From positions 478,368 through 542,367 of the forward strand of contig SGBD01000001.1 of the NCBI GenBank assembly GCA_004195035.1: DNA of 64,000 nt, written 5' to 3'. This DNA comes from Candidatus Acidulodesulfobacterium ferriphilum (GTDB lineage Bacteria; SZUA-79; Acidulodesulfobacterales; Acidulodesulfobacteraceae). The position numbers and the translations under genes are program-made. Each line of letters begins with the position of its first letter. Within the stretch, counting starts at the first letter, position 1. The notes below the pieces were generated by a model, which had not been told where the DNA came from, searched no databases, and saw only the letters and a program-made list of their open reading frames with translations. Below are positions 1 through 10,513 of this stretch, in pieces.

Positions 1-607
1 TGAATGTCAGAAGGTCCCTGCTGTTAATCCCTATAATCTCCGCATTATATTTCATTGCTATATCAAGCTCCTCATCATTTGAGATTTCGGTAAGAACTTC
101 TAAGGAAAGTTCCCGGGCAAGAGAAAGGAGATTTTTATATTGTTCGGAGGACAATGCTTTAATAATTAAAAGAATTGCATCCGCCCCTATTATTTTAGAC
201 TCAAAAACTTGAATTTCATCGATAATAAAATCTTTTCTTAAAATAGGAAGATGAACCGCATTCCTGACTTTTAATATATCCGAAGGACTGCCCATAAAAA
301 ACGTCTTATCGGTTAAAACGGAAATGGCGCTTGCCCCGGCTTTTTCGTAAACCCCTGCAATTTCATCAGGTTTAAAATCGCGAATCAAAACCCCTTTTGA
401 CGGGGAAGCCTTCTTTACTTCCGCGATTATGCTGCAAATCCGGTAAGACACAGCTTCTCCGTTAGATCTCGGCTTTAAGGCTTTTTTTAAACTTCTTAAT
501 CCATAAAAGGCTTGATAAGCTTGGGCTTTGTATTCGGGCTCGTTTATAGAAGCTTTAAATTTTTCTACCTCTTTTGTTTTTTCTTTTAATATACCGTCTA
601 AAATCAT
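1..607 (-). CDS. trpC: Indole-3-glycerol-phosphate synthase, 3' end outside window
   Basis: Converts carboxyphenylaminodeoxyribulose phosphate to indole-3-glycerol phosphate in tryptophan synthesis. The frame opens with ATG at 607 and runs off the left edge, giving about 202 of the usual ~260 residues. Visible family motifs are IAEVKKASPSKG (substrate-binding Lys near residue 65), LRKDFIIDEIQVFE (catalytic Lys region) and IGINSRDLLTF near the cut end. The usual LVEVH stretch reads VLTEIS here, a mild deviation. It starts 43 bp after trpD and is the last visible gene of the trp run. Confidence 0.93.
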   Translation of the reverse strand, partial: MILDGILKEKTKEVEKFKASINEPEYKAQAYQAFYGLRSLKKALKPRSNGEAVSYRICSIIAEVKKASPSKGVLIRDFKPDEIAGVYEKAGASAISVLTDKTFFMGSPSDILKVRNAVHLPILRKDFIIDEIQVFESKIIGADAILLIIKALSSEQYKNLLSLARELSLEVLTEISNDEELDIAMKYNAEIIGINSRDLLTF

Positions 608-650
608 ATTATTATCCAGTTGTTAATACTGCATTTCAACCATTATTTCA

Positions 651-1682
651 TTATTTATTGGAAATTTCAATCAGGTTTTGTAAAGATTTCATTGCCCTTC
701 CGGACAGGATAGAATACCTTGCCGCATCAAGCGCTTCATTTAAGTTGCCCGCTTTCCCCGAAACCAAAATAGCAAATCCTGCATTTAAAAGCGCTATATC
801 GGCCTTAGGGCCAGGATTACCGCTGATAATATCATATATAATTTTCGCATTTTCGGCAACCGAAAATGATTGAAATACGGTCTGCTCAGAAAAATCAAAT
901 CCATATTCTTTCGGATTGAATTCAAAATGTCTTATATCGCCGGAGTTTAATTCGTAAATATCCGTAATGGACGAAAGGCTGACCTCATCTATTCCATCCC
1001 TGCCATATACGACAAAAGCCCTTTCGGTATTTAATAATCTCAAAACTTCGACAATTTTTTCCGCTAAATTTTTAGAGTATGCCCCAATAATTTGTTTTTT
1101 AGCTCCGAATGGATTAGTCAGGGGCCCCAATATGTTAAATATGGTTTTAAATCCTAATTCTTTTCTTGCCGGGGCCGCAAATTTCATTGCCGTATGGAAG
1201 TTTGGCGCAAATAAAAAACCGATATTTGCATATTCTATGGATTTCAAAACCTTTTGCGGGTCCATAAAAATGTTTACGCCCAACTCTTTTAAAACATCGG
1301 CGCTGCCGGACTTCGAGGAAACACCGTAGTTTCCGTGTTTTGCTATTTTAACCCCTGCCCCTGCGGCAATCAATGCAGCGCAGGTAGAAATATTAAAAGT
1401 ATTTTTGCAATCCCCGCCTGTCCCGCATGTATCTACTAATTCTAATTGGATAGAATTCTCCAATGGTATTGGAAGAACATTTTCTCTCATAGCATTTGCC
1501 GCTCCGGCTATCTCCCCGACATTTTCTCCTTTTATTTTAAGGGATGTCAAAAAAGAGCCGATTTGCGCGTTTGTGAACTCGCCGTTTAAAATCATATTAA
1601 AAGCTTTATAAGATTCGCCTTTACTTAAAGCAGCGTTATTAGCAACTCTATCCAGTATAGTTTTAATAAAATTTTCTTCCAT
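651..1682 (-). CDS. trpD: Anthranilate phosphoribosyltransferase
   Basis: Transfers phosphoribose from PRPP to anthranilate, the second step of the tryptophan branch; cytosolic homodimer in the family. The 343-residue length is normal. An N-terminal helical domain (about 1-70) is followed by the PRPP site GTGGD (87-91), NxST (97-100) and KHGN (115-118) with the serine-rich loop after it. It is a stand-alone TrpD, not fused to the amidotransferase, and lies 15 bp downstream of trpG, so co-transcription with trpEG is likely. Confidence 0.96.
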   Translation of the reverse strand: MEENFIKTILDRVANNAALSKGESYKAFNMILNGEFTNAQIGSFLTSLKIKGENVGEIAGAANAMRENVLPIPLENSIQLELVDTCGTGGDCKNTFNISTCAALIAAGAGVKIAKHGNYGVSSKSGSADVLKELGVNIFMDPQKVLKSIEYANIGFLFAPNFHTAMKFAAPARKELGFKTIFNILGPLTNPFGAKKQIIGAYSKNLAEKIVEVLRLLNTERAFVVYGRDGIDEVSLSSITDIYELNSGDIRHFEFNPKEYGFDFSEQTVFQSFSVAENAKIIYDIISGNPGPKADIALLNAGFAILVSGKAGNLNEALDAARYSILSGRAMKSLQNLIEISNK

Positions 1683-1697
1683 TTTTAGCCCGTAAAA

Positions 1698-2264
1698 TTA
1701 TATAGATAAGAAATTGTTAATTATTTGCTTGCCATAAGCCGTAAGAACAGACTCGGGATGAAACTGAACCCCGTATGTCTTATAGCCTTTAAGCTCGATA
1801 CCCATAATCTCGCCGTCATCCTCGCTTGTTGCAGTAATATTTATAATGTCCGGAAGTTTTTCTTTTTTTATAATAAGCGAGTGATACCTTGTGGCTTCAA
1901 ACGGATTTGGTATATCTTTGTAAATAATAGACGAATCGTGTTTGATAGACGAAACCTTTCCGTGCATTATATTTTTGGCGCGGACTATTTCTGCCCCAAA
2001 GGCATAGCCGATAGCCTGATGACCGAGGCAAACGCCTAATATTGGGATTTTGTCATAAAAATTTTTAATAATATCGACAGTGATTCCCGCTTCAAGCGGG
2101 GATTTTGGCCCAGGCGATATAATAATTTTCTCGGGATTCATCTTTTTAACCGACGAAACATCGATAGCGTCATTTCTAAAAACAGCCGCTTCGAACCCCA
2201 ATTCGCCCACATATTGAACTATATTATAAGTAAACGAATCATAATTATCTATAATTAATATCAT
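1698..2264 (-). CDS. trpG: Anthranilate synthase glutamine amidotransferase subunit
   Basis: Class I glutaminase that supplies ammonia to TrpE. The 188-residue protein shows DNYDSFTYN at the N-terminus, the oxyanion segment SPGPKSPLEAG, the nucleophile Cys79 in GVCLGHQ and the His169/Glu171 pair in HPES, so the catalytic triad is complete. The stop is only 5 bp from the trpE reading frame upstream. In many bacteria TrpG also serves para-aminobenzoate synthesis as PabA; the trp context makes TrpG the better name, though dual use cannot be excluded. Confidence 0.95.
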   Translation of the reverse strand: MILIIDNYDSFTYNIVQYVGELGFEAAVFRNDAIDVSSVKKMNPEKIIISPGPKSPLEAGITVDIIKNFYDKIPILGVCLGHQAIGYAFGAEIVRAKNIMHGKVSSIKHDSSIIYKDIPNPFEATRYHSLIIKKEKLPDIINITATSEDDGEIMGIELKGYKTYGVQFHPESVLTAYGKQIINNFLSI

Positions 2265-2269
2265 AAACT

Positions 2270-3802
2270 CTAATTAAGTCTATTTACAAGATTAAATGCC
2301 GCTATCAAGTGCTTTAATTTATTTTCCGTTTCCATAAATTCATTTTCGGGCGTGGAATCATATACTATTCCGCCTGCCGCCTGAATGTATGCGGCATCTT
2401 CCTTAAATAACGCCGTTCTAATCGTTATGCAAAATTCCATTTTTTGACATCTGTTATCTTCTAAAAACCCGAAATATCCAACTCCCCCCGCATAAACACC
2501 CCTTTTTGAGTCTTCAAGCTCATTGATTATTTCCATTGCCCTAACTTTTGGAGCGCCGGTTACCGTACCTGCAGGATATGTCGCCCTGATTAAATCAAAT
2601 CCGTCCTTGCCGTTTTCTATTTCCGAAACCACGCTTGTAACTATATGTTGAACATGGGAATATTTTTCGATATACATAAGCCTTTCGACTTTAACGGTTC
2701 CTTTTTTAGAAACCCTTCCGATGTCGTTTCTCCCTAAATCCACAAGCATGATATGTTCCGCCCGTTCTTTCTGGTCGTTTAATAGTTTAACCGCAAGGTA
2801 ATCGTCCTCGGCGGGATTTTCCCCCCGCTTAATTGTTCCCGCTATAGGTCTGGTTTCGATGAAACCTCCGGCGACTTTTACTAAGTTTTCCGGCGAAGAA
2901 CCTACAATGGCAAAATCTTTAATTTTAAGATAAAACATATACGGGGAAGGATTGACAAGCCTTAGCGCCCGATAAAAAAGGAACGGGGGCGGCGGATTTA
3001 AGATTTTTTTCCTTCTGGATACCTGCACCTGAAATATATCCCCGCGCAGAATGTACTCTTTGGCCATTAAAACCTTTTGCTTATATTCGTCAAAATCTAT
3101 TTCATCGATAATCTTAATATCAAATTTTTTACCTGCACCGACAGTACCTGCATCCGTTCCTACCCCCCTTTTTTTAATCAAAGAGGTTATTTCATTTATT
3201 CTATTTAATGAGGACTCATATGCTTCTTTAAGATTCCGCTGTTCTAAATTATCTTTAAATAAAAACGATACTACCATGATAATTTGAGTTAAAGAGTCAT
3301 AAATTATAATATCCCGGGGGAGCATAAAAAAAAGATCGTAAACATCCGTAATATCTGCTTTATGAGGGGGAAGTTTTTCGATAAGACTGCTTATCTCGTA
3401 ACTTAAATAGCCGAATAAACCCCCCGTAAAAGCTTCGGGCAGGTCTTTTCCATATAGCCTAAAGTTAGACAGGATTTTTTTTAAATATGAAAATATATCT
3501 TCGTTTAAGTCTTTGAGATTAATAGTTTCGGGAAACTTAAGACTTGAACCGCCAAAATTGTCAATGCTTAACACATCTTTATACAGGCTGATGGTCAAAA
3601 ATGGGTTTAAGCATATAAATGAATATCTTCCCCAACGACCCACACCTTCGGCGCTTTCAAAAAAAAATGCGTATGATTCTTTATAAAAGGAAGAAAATAT
3701 GGATATCGGGGTATCCATATCCCCGCTTATTTCTTGTATTACGGGGATTACATTAAATGTGTCCGGTATATTTAAAATATCCTCAAAACTTGTGATAGGC
3801 AT
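2270..3802 (-). CDS. trpE: Anthranilate synthase component I
   Basis: Makes anthranilate from chorismate and ammonia. At 510 residues it has normal length. The C-terminal chorismate-binding domain carries [20 protein letters not shown] and [15 protein letters not shown]. The N-terminal domain would normally hold the feedback tryptophan site; an SIFSSFY segment near residue 35 stands where families have the LLES motif, so feedback sensitivity is uncertain. It is the first gene of the run trpE-G-D-C. The 94 bp upstream contain a TATAAT-like hexamer (3813-3818), but no clear -35 box and no Trp-rich leader peptide. Confidence 0.95.
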   Translation of the reverse strand: MPITSFEDILNIPDTFNVIPVIQEISGDMDTPISIFSSFYKESYAFFFESAEGVGRWGRYSFICLNPFLTISLYKDVLSIDNFGGSSLKFPETINLKDLNEDIFSYLKKILSNFRLYGKDLPEAFTGGLFGYLSYEISSLIEKLPPHKADITDVYDLFFMLPRDIIIYDSLTQIIMVVSFLFKDNLEQRNLKEAYESSLNRINEITSLIKKRGVGTDAGTVGAGKKFDIKIIDEIDFDEYKQKVLMAKEYILRGDIFQVQVSRRKKILNPPPPFLFYRALRLVNPSPYMFYLKIKDFAIVGSSPENLVKVAGGFIETRPIAGTIKRGENPAEDDYLAVKLLNDQKERAEHIMLVDLGRNDIGRVSKKGTVKVERLMYIEKYSHVQHIVTSVVSEIENGKDGFDLIRATYPAGTVTGAPKVRAMEIINELEDSKRGVYAGGVGYFGFLEDNRCQKMEFCITIRTALFKEDAAYIQAAGGIVYDSTPENEFMETENKLKHLIAAFNLVNRLN

Positions 3803-3905
3803 AACAGTGATGATTATATCATACTTTTAATCTTTATTATAGTTTGTTGCCTATCTTTAATCCTGCATTAAAAATTACATTATATACTCAAAAGCTATGT
3901 TAAAT

Positions 3906-3990
3906 CTGGATTCCCGCTTTCGCGGGAATGACGACTGTTGGGTTAAAACCTTAATCCCGCATAGTCATTCCCGCGAAAGCGGGAATCCAG
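3906..3990. repeat. Palindromic repeat, 27-bp arms (MITE-like copy 1)
   Basis: Bases 3906-3932 and 3964-3990 are exact reverse complements (27 bp), separated by a 31-bp loop. Each arm is itself nearly palindromic around CGCTTTCGCG. It lies between the 3' end of rplQ (4041) and the upstream side of trpE (3802). The right flank up to about 4006 resembles the flank of the copy at 37116-37276 in reverse orientation. The hairpin could also end transcription from rplQ, but there is no clear T-run. Confidence 0.9.
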
Positions 3991-4040
3991 AAAATAAAAT
4001 TTCTAATGCTGGATTAAAGCCTATGAACAATTTTGTAAGA

Positions 4041-4406
4041 CTATTTTTCTTCTTTCACGACAAATTCTATAAAACCCATAGGACTTAAATCTCCGGACCT
4101 AAAACCTGTTTTTATAATCCTGACATATCCTCCCGGCCTATCTTTATATCTCGGCCCCAACTCTTTAAAAAGCTTAGTAGTAGCCCCTTTACTCCTAAGC
4201 CTTGAAAATGCAAGCCTTCTTTTGGCAACGGAATCTATTTTACCTATTGTAATAAGTTTTTCCACATAACTTCTCAGGACCTTTGCCTTCGGCAAAGTGG
4301 TCTCAATCCTTTCATGTTCTATAAGAGAGGACGCCATATTTCTTAAGAGCGAGGTTCTATGTGAAGATGTTCTGTTTAACCTGGTTTTAATTTTCCTGTG
4401 ACGCAT
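4041..4406 (-). CDS. rplQ: 50S ribosomal protein L17
   Basis: Large-subunit protein near the exit-tunnel region. The 121 residues begin [12 protein letters not shown] and contain the family segment [17 protein letters not shown]. It is the last gene of the alpha operon, 23 bp after rpoA, the usual bacterial arrangement. The palindromic repeat at 3906-3990 follows 50 bp downstream. Confidence 0.97.
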   Translation of the reverse strand: MRHRKIKTRLNRTSSHRTSLLRNMASSLIEHERIETTLPKAKVLRSYVEKLITIGKIDSVAKRRLAFSRLRSKGATTKLFKELGPRYKDRPGGYVRIIKTGFRSGDLSPMGFIEFVVKEEK

Positions 4407-4429
4407 TGCATACCCCTATTTATAATAAA

Positions 4430-5434
4430 TTATTTCTCTTGTTTTTGGATACTTACATTGTCAAGTTTCATTCCAAAATTTAAACCCATTGTGGACAAAA
4501 CCTCTTTTATCTCATTAAGAGATTTTCTTCCGAAATTCTTTGTTCTAAGCATTTCTCCCTCGGTTTTTTGAACCAGCTCATAAATGGTTTTTATATTGGC
4601 GTTTTTTAGACAATTTGCGGATCTAACCGAAAGTTCAAGCTCATCGACATTTTTAAAAAGATTTTCGTTTATCTGATTTTCTTTAGGTTTTTCGTTTTCG
4701 AATTGCGGTTTTTTTTCAATTAACTGCTCCATTTCCTCGAAGGCGACAAAAACCGAAATCTGTTCCTGTAAAATCAAAGCCGATTCGTTAAGCGCATCCT
4801 CAGGAGTAATAAATCCATTGGTATATATCTCCATTACAAGTTTATCATAGTCCGTTATTCCGCCGACTCTTGCGTAAGATACATCCATTGTAACCTTTTT
4901 AATCGGGGAATAAGCCACATCTAAGGTTATCGTTCCAATCGGCGCGTCCTCCCGCGTATTGAGTTCGCTCGGCACATACCCTCTTCCGCCCCTGACAAGC
5001 ATCTCGGCTTTAAAATGGCCGCCCTTTGCTATCCTTAATATCTTTTTTTCTTTATTGACAACTTCAATATTTTGAGATGTTTTTATATCCGAAGCATAAA
5101 CATCTCCTTCCCTATCTATGTCAAGATATACTAATTCAGGCTCGCCTGTGGTCATGTTAAAATCAATATCCTTTAAATTTAAAATAATTTCCGAGACATC
5201 TTCCACAATACCAGGAACAGGTGAAAATTCATGGGATATGCCGTCTATTTTAACCTCCGATATCTTATAGCCGACTATCGAAGACAAAAGAACCCTCCTG
5301 AGTGAATTACCAACGGTAACTCCAAACCCTCTTTCTAAAGGTTCGACTACTAATTTTCCATAATAATCCGTGTATGTTTCTTTTTCAAACTCGATTTTTT
5401 TTGGCTTAATAAGCGAAAGCCAATTTTTTTTCAT
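4430..5434 (-). CDS. rpoA: RNA polymerase alpha subunit
   Basis: Scaffold subunit on which beta and beta' assemble; the C-terminal domain contacts promoter UP elements and activators. The 334 residues include the N-terminal dimerisation domain with [17 protein letters not shown] (about 37-53), a charged linker rich in Lys, Glu and Asn (about 240-262), and an alpha-CTD with the helix-hairpin-helix segment [16 protein letters not shown]. It sits between rpsD (32 bp gap) and rplQ in standard order. Confidence 0.98.
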   Translation of the reverse strand: MKKNWLSLIKPKKIEFEKETYTDYYGKLVVEPLERGFGVTVGNSLRRVLLSSIVGYKISEVKIDGISHEFSPVPGIVEDVSEIILNLKDIDFNMTTGEPELVYLDIDREGDVYASDIKTSQNIEVVNKEKKILRIAKGGHFKAEMLVRGGRGYVPSELNTREDAPIGTITLDVAYSPIKKVTMDVSYARVGGITDYDKLVMEIYTNGFITPEDALNESALILQEQISVFVAFEEMEQLIEKKPQFENEKPKENQINENLFKNVDELELSVRSANCLKNANIKTIYELVQKTEGEMLRTKNFGRKSLNEIKEVLSTMGLNFGMKLDNVSIQKQEK

Positions 5435-5466
5435 ATTGCCTCCAAAATTTTTTATTAGGCGTCTGT

Positions 5467-6093
5467 CTATTTAGAATAAAGCTCGACTATAAGTTTCTCG
5501 TTAGCTGTCGAGATAATTTCGTCTCTTTCTGGAATGCTCTTTATCACGCCTTTATATGCGTCCTTATCAAGTTCGAAATATCCGGGGCGCATCTTTCTCA
5601 CAGAAGACTCCAATGAACTATTGATAAGATCGCATTTTCTACTCTTTTCGCATACCATAACTTCATCGCCAGGCTTTAAAACATATGAAGGAATATTTAC
5701 CTTTCTTCCGTTAACCGTAAAATGCCCGTGGGCAACCAAAAGTCTTGCTAATTTCCTTGAATTTGCAAATCCAAAAGCATAAACCGCATTATCAAGCCTT
5801 CTTTCCAATAAAGACAGCAAATTTTCACCGGTTATTCCTTTCATTTTTTCACCGGTTCTATATGTTTTTTTAAATTGCCTTTCTAAAAGTCCATATGTTC
5901 TCTTTAATTTCTGTTTTTCCCTTAATTGCTCCCCGTACTCCGATAATTTTCTCCTGGCGCCTTTATGTTCGCCTGGAGCATATTCTCTTTTATCATATGA
6001 ACATTTATCGGAATAACATCTGTCACCTTTTAAAAAGAGCTTTGCCCCTTCTCTTCTGCAGATTTTGCAAACGGCATCGTTATATTTAGCCAC
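5467..6093 (-). CDS. rpsD: 30S ribosomal protein S4, GTG start
   Basis: Primary 16S rRNA-binding protein that nucleates 30S assembly and, in many bacteria, represses the alpha operon. The 208 residues start at GTG (6091-6093) preceded by GAGGTGAAAT; no in-frame ATG fits the family N-terminus. Cys9, Cys12, Cys26 and Cys31 form a zinc-site pattern, so this is the zinc-binding form. The S4 RNA-binding domain ([17 protein letters not shown] onward) begins near residue 90. Confidence 0.97.
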   Translation of the reverse strand: MAKYNDAVCKICRREGAKLFLKGDRCYSDKCSYDKREYAPGEHKGARRKLSEYGEQLREKQKLKRTYGLLERQFKKTYRTGEKMKGITGENLLSLLERRLDNAVYAFGFANSRKLARLLVAHGHFTVNGRKVNIPSYVLKPGDEVMVCEKSRKCDLINSSLESSVRKMRPGYFELDKDAYKGVIKSIPERDEIISTANEKLIVELYSK

Positions 6094-6119
6094 ATTTCAC
6101 CTCGTAAATTTTTATATTG

Positions 6120-6515
6120 TCACACCCTTCTCCTTTTCGGAGGCCTGCATCCGTTATGCGGTATAGGCGTTACATCTTTAATCATTGTAATGTTAAAACC
6201 GGAACTTTGAAGAGCTCTAAGAGCCGATTCCCTTCCTCCTCCCGGACCTTTAATGAATACTTCGATATTGGAAACCCCGTAATCTGATACTTTTTTAGCC
6301 ACCTGTTCGGCTGCAACCTGTCCCGCATAAGGGGTGCTTTTCCTGGAGCCCTTAAATCCGCTTGTTCCCGCGCTAGACCATGCAAGGACATTGCCACTTA
6401 AATCGGTTATGCAAACAATCGTGTTGTTAAATGTCGATTTTATGTGAGCAATTGCATTTTGAATATTTTTCTTTTCTTTTTTCTTTTTTACTATATTTTT
6501 TTTTGTATTTGCCAT
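6120..6515 (-). CDS. rpsK: 30S ribosomal protein S11
   Basis: Platform protein of the small subunit next to the mRNA path and the S7 side. The 131 residues contain [20 protein letters not shown] and end in the basic tail [11 protein letters not shown] typical of S11. The N-terminus has an extra Lys-rich stretch. A 71-codon frame inside it (6182-6397) is only a shadow. It lies between rpsM and rpsD, 26 bp before the latter. Confidence 0.97.
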   Translation of the reverse strand: MANTKKNIVKKKKEKKNIQNAIAHIKSTFNNTIVCITDLSGNVLAWSSAGTSGFKGSRKSTPYAGQVAAEQVAKKVSDYGVSNIEVFIKGPGGGRESALRALQSSGFNITMIKDVTPIPHNGCRPPKRRRV

Positions 6516-6551
6516 TTATACCTCTTAAAAATAAAATCGTTATTAAAAAAG

Positions 6552-6917
6552 TTATTTGCCTGAGGTTGTAGATTTCCTCGGTCCTTTTCTTGTTCTGGCA
6601 TTAGTTTTTGTTCTCTGTCCCCTTACGGGCAATCCTCTTTTATGCCTGAGACCCCTGTAGCTCCCGATATCGATTAACCTTTTTATATTCATCTGGACTT
6701 CCCTTCTTAAATCACCCTCAACCTTATATTCACCGTCAATTATTTGCCTTATGAGGTTAACCTGGACATCAGTCAAATCTTTTGCCTTTAAATCCGGGCT
6801 GATATCAGCTTTTTCTAAAATTCTTTTCGACAATGATCTCCCCAGCCCAAAAATATAAGTTAAGGCAATTTCGATTCTTTTATCCTTTGGCAGGTCAATT
6901 CCTGAAATTCTGGCCAT
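6552..6917 (-). CDS. rpsM: 30S ribosomal protein S13
   Basis: Head protein of the 30S subunit that bridges to the 50S subunit and contacts P-site tRNA through its basic tail. The 121 residues open [20 protein letters not shown] and contain [20 protein letters not shown] near the C-terminus, the signature of S13. It follows rpmJ by 12 bp, the usual rpmJ-rpsM-rpsK-rpsD order. Confidence 0.97.
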   Translation of the reverse strand: MARISGIDLPKDKRIEIALTYIFGLGRSLSKRILEKADISPDLKAKDLTDVQVNLIRQIIDGEYKVEGDLRREVQMNIKRLIDIGSYRGLRHKRGLPVRGQRTKTNARTRKGPRKSTTSGK

Positions 6918-6929
6918 TTTTCCTCCTTA

Positions 6930-7043
6930 TTAACCTTGACGCTGTTTATGTTTTGGATTTTCACAAATTATTCTTACAACGCCCTTTCTCTTTACAACCT
7001 TGCATTTATCGCATATTTTTTTAACCGAAGATCTGACTTTCAA
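6930..7043 (-). CDS. rpmJ: 50S ribosomal protein L36, TTG start
   Basis: A 37-residue zinc-ribbon protein of the large subunit. Read from TTG at 7043 the product is [20 protein letters not shown] after the initiator, then a second half ending KHKQRQG. Cys11, Cys14, Cys27 and His32 form the zinc site. AAAGGAG stands a suitable distance before the TTG, and no ATG is available in frame. It lies between infA (40 bp) and rpsM (12 bp), exactly where rpmJ is expected. Confidence 0.95.
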   Translation of the reverse strand: MKVRSSVKKICDKCKVVKRKGVVRIICENPKHKQRQG

Positions 7044-7083
7044 TTTTAAACTCCTTTATAATTTCCTTTTACTTTTATTTTAT

Positions 7084-7305
7084 TTACTTACTTCTAAATA
7101 TAATTCGTCCCCGGGTTAAATCATAAGGTGAAAGCTGAACGGTCACTTTATCGCCGGGAAGAATTTTAATATAATGCATGCGCATTTTCCCTGATATGTG
7201 AGCTAATACCTTATGTCCATTTTCGAGTTCAACCCTAAACATTGCATTGGGCAACGGTTCCACAACCGTTCCTTCGACCTCTATCAAATCTTCCTTGCTT
7301 GCCAT
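7084..7305 (-). CDS. infA: Translation initiation factor IF-1
   Basis: Binds the ribosomal A site during initiation. The 73-residue S1/OB-fold protein has [20 protein letters not shown] and ends in GRIIFRSK, as in most bacterial IF-1 proteins. It lies 11 bp after map and 40 bp before rpmJ, the common spc-alpha junction arrangement map-infA-rpmJ. Confidence 0.97.
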   Translation of the reverse strand: MASKEDLIEVEGTVVEPLPNAMFRVELENGHKVLAHISGKMRMHYIKILPGDKVTVQLSPYDLTRGRIIFRSK

Positions 7306-7316
7306 TAAGTTTTTCC

Positions 7317-8057
7317 TTATGTTAAGATTTGCGGACCTTCTTTTGTTATGGCAACTGTATGTTCGAAGTGCGCCGATAGGCCTTTATCCCGCGTAACAAC
7401 TGTCCATCCGTTCTTCTTAACTTTAACTTTATAACCAAATTCGTTTACCATGGGCTCAATCGCTATAACCAACCCTTCTTCCAGTAATATATCGTTATCT
7501 TTAATATAATAATTGGGAACCTGGGGGTCTTCGTGCAATTTAAATCCAACCCCATGCCCCACAAAGTCTCTCACAACCGCAAAATTATTTTTCACGACAT
7601 ATTCTTCGATTATCCTTGAAATATCGTTAAGTTTATTCCCCGGTACAGCCTTAGATATTCCAAGATTTAATGCCTCTTTGGTTATTTCCATCAGCTTTAA
7701 GGCTTTATTTGAAATATCCCCAACCGAAACGGTAATGGCGGCGTCGGCATAGTAATCTTTGTAATACGATCCAAAATCGATACTTACGATATCACCTTCT
7801 CTAAGCCTTCTTTTTGACGGAAACCCGTGAACGACTTCTTCATTAACCGAAACGCATACCGAATAAGGAAATCCGTTATATCCTTTAAATGCCGGCACGG
7901 CATTCATAGAAAATGCAATCTCTTCGCAGACGCTGTTATACTCCATTGTTGCAATTCCCGGCTTAGTAATGCTCGATAGTTCATTAAGCACTTTTCTGAC
8001 AATTATCCCTGCATTCCTTATTCCTTCAATATCAACTTCACTTTTAAGGTTTATCAT
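7317..8057 (-). CDS. map: Methionine aminopeptidase, type I
   Basis: Removes the initiator methionine from new proteins; cytosolic dinuclear metalloenzyme. The 246-residue sequence retains the expected metal ligands Asp94, Asp105, His168, Glu201 and Glu232 and the substrate His77 in [10 protein letters not shown]. There is no N-terminal zinc-finger extension, so it is the short class Ia form. It is tightly packed between adk (7 bp) and infA (11 bp). Confidence 0.97.
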   Translation of the reverse strand: MINLKSEVDIEGIRNAGIIVRKVLNELSSITKPGIATMEYNSVCEEIAFSMNAVPAFKGYNGFPYSVCVSVNEEVVHGFPSKRRLREGDIVSIDFGSYYKDYYADAAITVSVGDISNKALKLMEITKEALNLGISKAVPGNKLNDISRIIEEYVVKNNFAVVRDFVGHGVGFKLHEDPQVPNYYIKDNDILLEEGLVIAIEPMVNEFGYKVKVKKNGWTVVTRDKGLSAHFEHTVAITKEGPQILT

Positions 8058-8064
8058 TTAATAC

Positions 8065-8712
8065 TTATATATTCGAAATAATCTCACCCTCAACTTCTTT
8101 AGGCGTTCTTTCACCGTTAATTTTAGTAATTCTGCCGCCCTTCTCAAAATAATCGACTAACGGTTGGGTCGATTTGTGGTAAACTTCCAATCTTTTCTTA
8201 ATTACATCTATTTTGTCGTCGTCTCTGACGATAAGAGATACATTGCAATCGTCGCATAACTCGTCATGTTTCGGAGGATTATACTTCATGTGATAAACCT
8301 TTTTACATTTAGGGCATATCCTCCTGTTAGTGAGCCTTTCATAAATTGCTTCATCTTTCACATCTATATAAATTACCTTGTCAACATCCAGATTAAATTC
8401 TTTCAGCATCTCGCTCAAAAGGGTATTCTGCGCTAAATCTCTTGGAAACCCGTCAAATAAAAACCCGTTTCTGCCGATATTTTGTTTAATATTGGCTTTT
8501 ATCATACGGGCAACTAATTCGGTGGGAACAAGTTCCCCTTTATCCATGTACGATTTCGCGGTAATTCCAAGTTCGGTCTTTTTTTCCACATTTTCTCTTA
8601 AAAGGTCGCCTGTGGAAATAAGAACAAAATCCTTTAAATTTGCAATATTTTTAGCCTGAGTTCCCTTGCCCGCCCCTGGAGGACCGATTAAAATAAAAAT
8701 CCTGCTCTTCAT
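8065..8712 (-). CDS. adk: Adenylate kinase, zinc-LID form
   Basis: Interconverts ATP + AMP and 2 ADP. The 215 residues include the P-loop GPPGAGKGTQ (10-19), the AMP-site segment DGFPR (87-91) and a long LID domain with Cys133, Cys136, Cys153 and Cys156. Four cysteines in the LID indicate the structural zinc version found in many Gram-positive and some deltaproteobacterial enzymes. It follows secY after 62 bp and precedes map. Confidence 0.97.
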   Translation of the reverse strand: MKSRIFILIGPPGAGKGTQAKNIANLKDFVLISTGDLLRENVEKKTELGITAKSYMDKGELVPTELVARMIKANIKQNIGRNGFLFDGFPRDLAQNTLLSEMLKEFNLDVDKVIYIDVKDEAIYERLTNRRICPKCKKVYHMKYNPPKHDELCDDCNVSLIVRDDDKIDVIKKRLEVYHKSTQPLVDYFEKGGRITKINGERTPKEVEGEIISNI

Positions 8713-8774
8713 TTTTCACCTCAAATTGAAATTATTAATTTTCATACGCCGTTAATTAAAAAATCGGGATATTA

Positions 8775-10079
8775 TTATCTCTTTTTTGAAACTTTTTTAA
8801 GCAAACTATCATAATTCCTGTATAATAAATGTGATTGAATCTGAACTATGGTATCCATCGCCACAACCACTACTATCAAAAGCCCTGTTCCTCCAAAGTA
8901 AAACGGGACATGAAATTTATTAATTAAAATAGTAGGCAATAAACAAATTGCCGAAACATAAATAGCTCCGATAAATGTAACCCTGTTTAAAATTTTATCG
9001 ATGTAATGGGCGGTGGATTTACCCGGTTTAATTCCCGGAATATTCCCGCCGTATTTGCGTAAATCATCTGCAACATCATCGACTTTAAATGTAATTGCGG
9101 TATAAAAATAACAAAAGAAAAAAATTAATGCAACGAACAGTATATTATACACCAAACCTGTAGGGTTTAAATAACTTGATATTCCCTCGAAAGCCGGAAG
9201 TTTAATAAAATTTGCAATGGTAGCAGGAAAAAGAAGTATCGACATCGCAAAAATAGGAGGAATGACGCCCGGCGTATTAACTTTTATCGGGAGATAACTG
9301 CTTTGACCCGAATATAATTTCCTCCCAACCATTTTTTTAGCGTACTGAACCGGTATTCTTCTTTGGGCAGACTCCACAAAAACAATAAATCCTATTACAA
9401 GAATCATCATTGCGACAATCAGAATCAGAAGCATCACATTAAGTTCGCCGGTTTGAACGATCTTTATGGTATTTATCAATGCCGCTGGTATAGCGGCGAC
9501 AATTCCCGCGAATATTATAAGGGATATGCCGTTTCCTATCCCGTGCTCCGAAATCTCTTCTCCTATCCACATTACAAAAACCGTACCGGCAGTTAAGGCT
9601 ATTACCGATATCATCATAAAATTTAACCCCGGGTGGCCGACAACCGGCATTCCGCTGGGGCTTTTCATTAATTCGATGCCGTAGCTAATGCCGATAGACT
9701 GAAATAAGGAAAGAATAACCGTCCCATATCTTATATATTGCATAAATTTTTTTCTTCCTGCATCTCCGCCCTCTTTCTGCAATCTTTCTAACGAAGGAAT
9801 AACCATGGGCAGCATTTGAAATATAATGGAAGAACTTATATACGGCATAATACCTAAGGAAAATATCGAGAATCTGGATAGCGCTCCCCCCGTAAACATA
9901 TTAAAAAGCCCGAACAGATTGCTGTTCGAGGCATGGAAAAATTGCGTAAGGGCAACCGGATTAACACCTGGGGTCGTAATATAAACCCCGATTCTAAAAA
10001 CTATGAACATTAAGAGCGTATAAAGAATACGGTTTCTTAATTCCGGAATTTTCCCTAAATTTTCAAAGCTTTGCGCCAT
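8775..10079 (-). CDS. secY: Preprotein translocase subunit SecY
   Basis: Channel of the Sec translocon in the inner membrane. The 434 residues contain about ten hydrophobic helices, the plug/helix-2 region after FGLFNMFTGGALSRFS, and the family signature GIGNGISLIIFAGI in the middle. Its ATG overlaps the rplO stop as TAATG, so translation of the two is likely coupled. SecE is encoded at 34790-35038; SecG is not in the window. Confidence 0.97.
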   Translation of the reverse strand: MAQSFENLGKIPELRNRILYTLLMFIVFRIGVYITTPGVNPVALTQFFHASNSNLFGLFNMFTGGALSRFSIFSLGIMPYISSSIIFQMLPMVIPSLERLQKEGGDAGRKKFMQYIRYGTVILSLFQSIGISYGIELMKSPSGMPVVGHPGLNFMMISVIALTAGTVFVMWIGEEISEHGIGNGISLIIFAGIVAAIPAALINTIKIVQTGELNVMLLILIVAMMILVIGFIVFVESAQRRIPVQYAKKMVGRKLYSGQSSYLPIKVNTPGVIPPIFAMSILLFPATIANFIKLPAFEGISSYLNPTGLVYNILFVALIFFFCYFYTAITFKVDDVADDLRKYGGNIPGIKPGKSTAHYIDKILNRVTFIGAIYVSAICLLPTILINKFHVPFYFGGTGLLIVVVVAMDTIVQIQSHLLYRNYDSLLKKVSKKR

Positions 10080-10513
10080 TATATTATCCTTACGGCTCCA
10101 CCATTATTCTCTATCTTTTCCTTTGCTTTTTTCGAGATTTTATTGCAAACTATATTCAATTTTCTATCAATCTCTCCGCTGCCCAAAAGCTTAAACCTCT
10201 TTTCGCCCTTTTTTAATATTCCGTTTTGTTTTAAAACATCTATATCGATATTCCCGTCTTTTAGATTTGCCAGGGCATCAAGGTTAACTATGGCATATCG
10301 TTCCTTTAATGGATTATTGAATCCTCTTTTGGGAACCCTTCTAATGTACGGCATCTGCCCGCCTTCAAAACCCGGCCTGACGCCGCCGCCGGCTCTTGCA
10401 TTCTGACCTTTATTGCCTTTTCCCGATGTCTGACCGTGTCCCGATCCCGAACCCCTTCCTAATCGCTTTCTTTTTTTGTTATTATGTTTGCCGAATTCGC
10501 TTAAATTTATCAT
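10079..10513 (-). CDS. rplO: 50S ribosomal protein L15
   Basis: Late-assembly 23S rRNA-binding protein. The 144 residues show the Gly/Arg/Lys-rich N-terminal arm (KRLGRGSGSGHGQTSGKGNK) and the globular C-terminal half. It follows rpsE by 25 bp; in most bacteria rpmD (L30) would lie between them, and there is no room for it here. The last base is shared with the secY start. Confidence 0.97.
   Translation of the reverse strand: MINLSEFGKHNNKKRKRLGRGSGSGHGQTSGKGNKGQNARAGGGVRPGFEGGQMPYIRRVPKRGFNNPLKERYAIVNLDALANLKDGNIDIDVLKQNGILKKGEKRFKLLGSGEIDRKLNIVCNKISKKAKEKIENNGGAVRII

Noticed and set aside
3906-3990. CRISPR-like repeat
   Set aside because: Only two inverted arms at one locus with no spacer array and no cas genes.
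6182-6397. Open frame of 71 codons overlapping rpsK
   Set aside because: Shadow of rpsK in another frame; no ribosome-binding site or conserved features.
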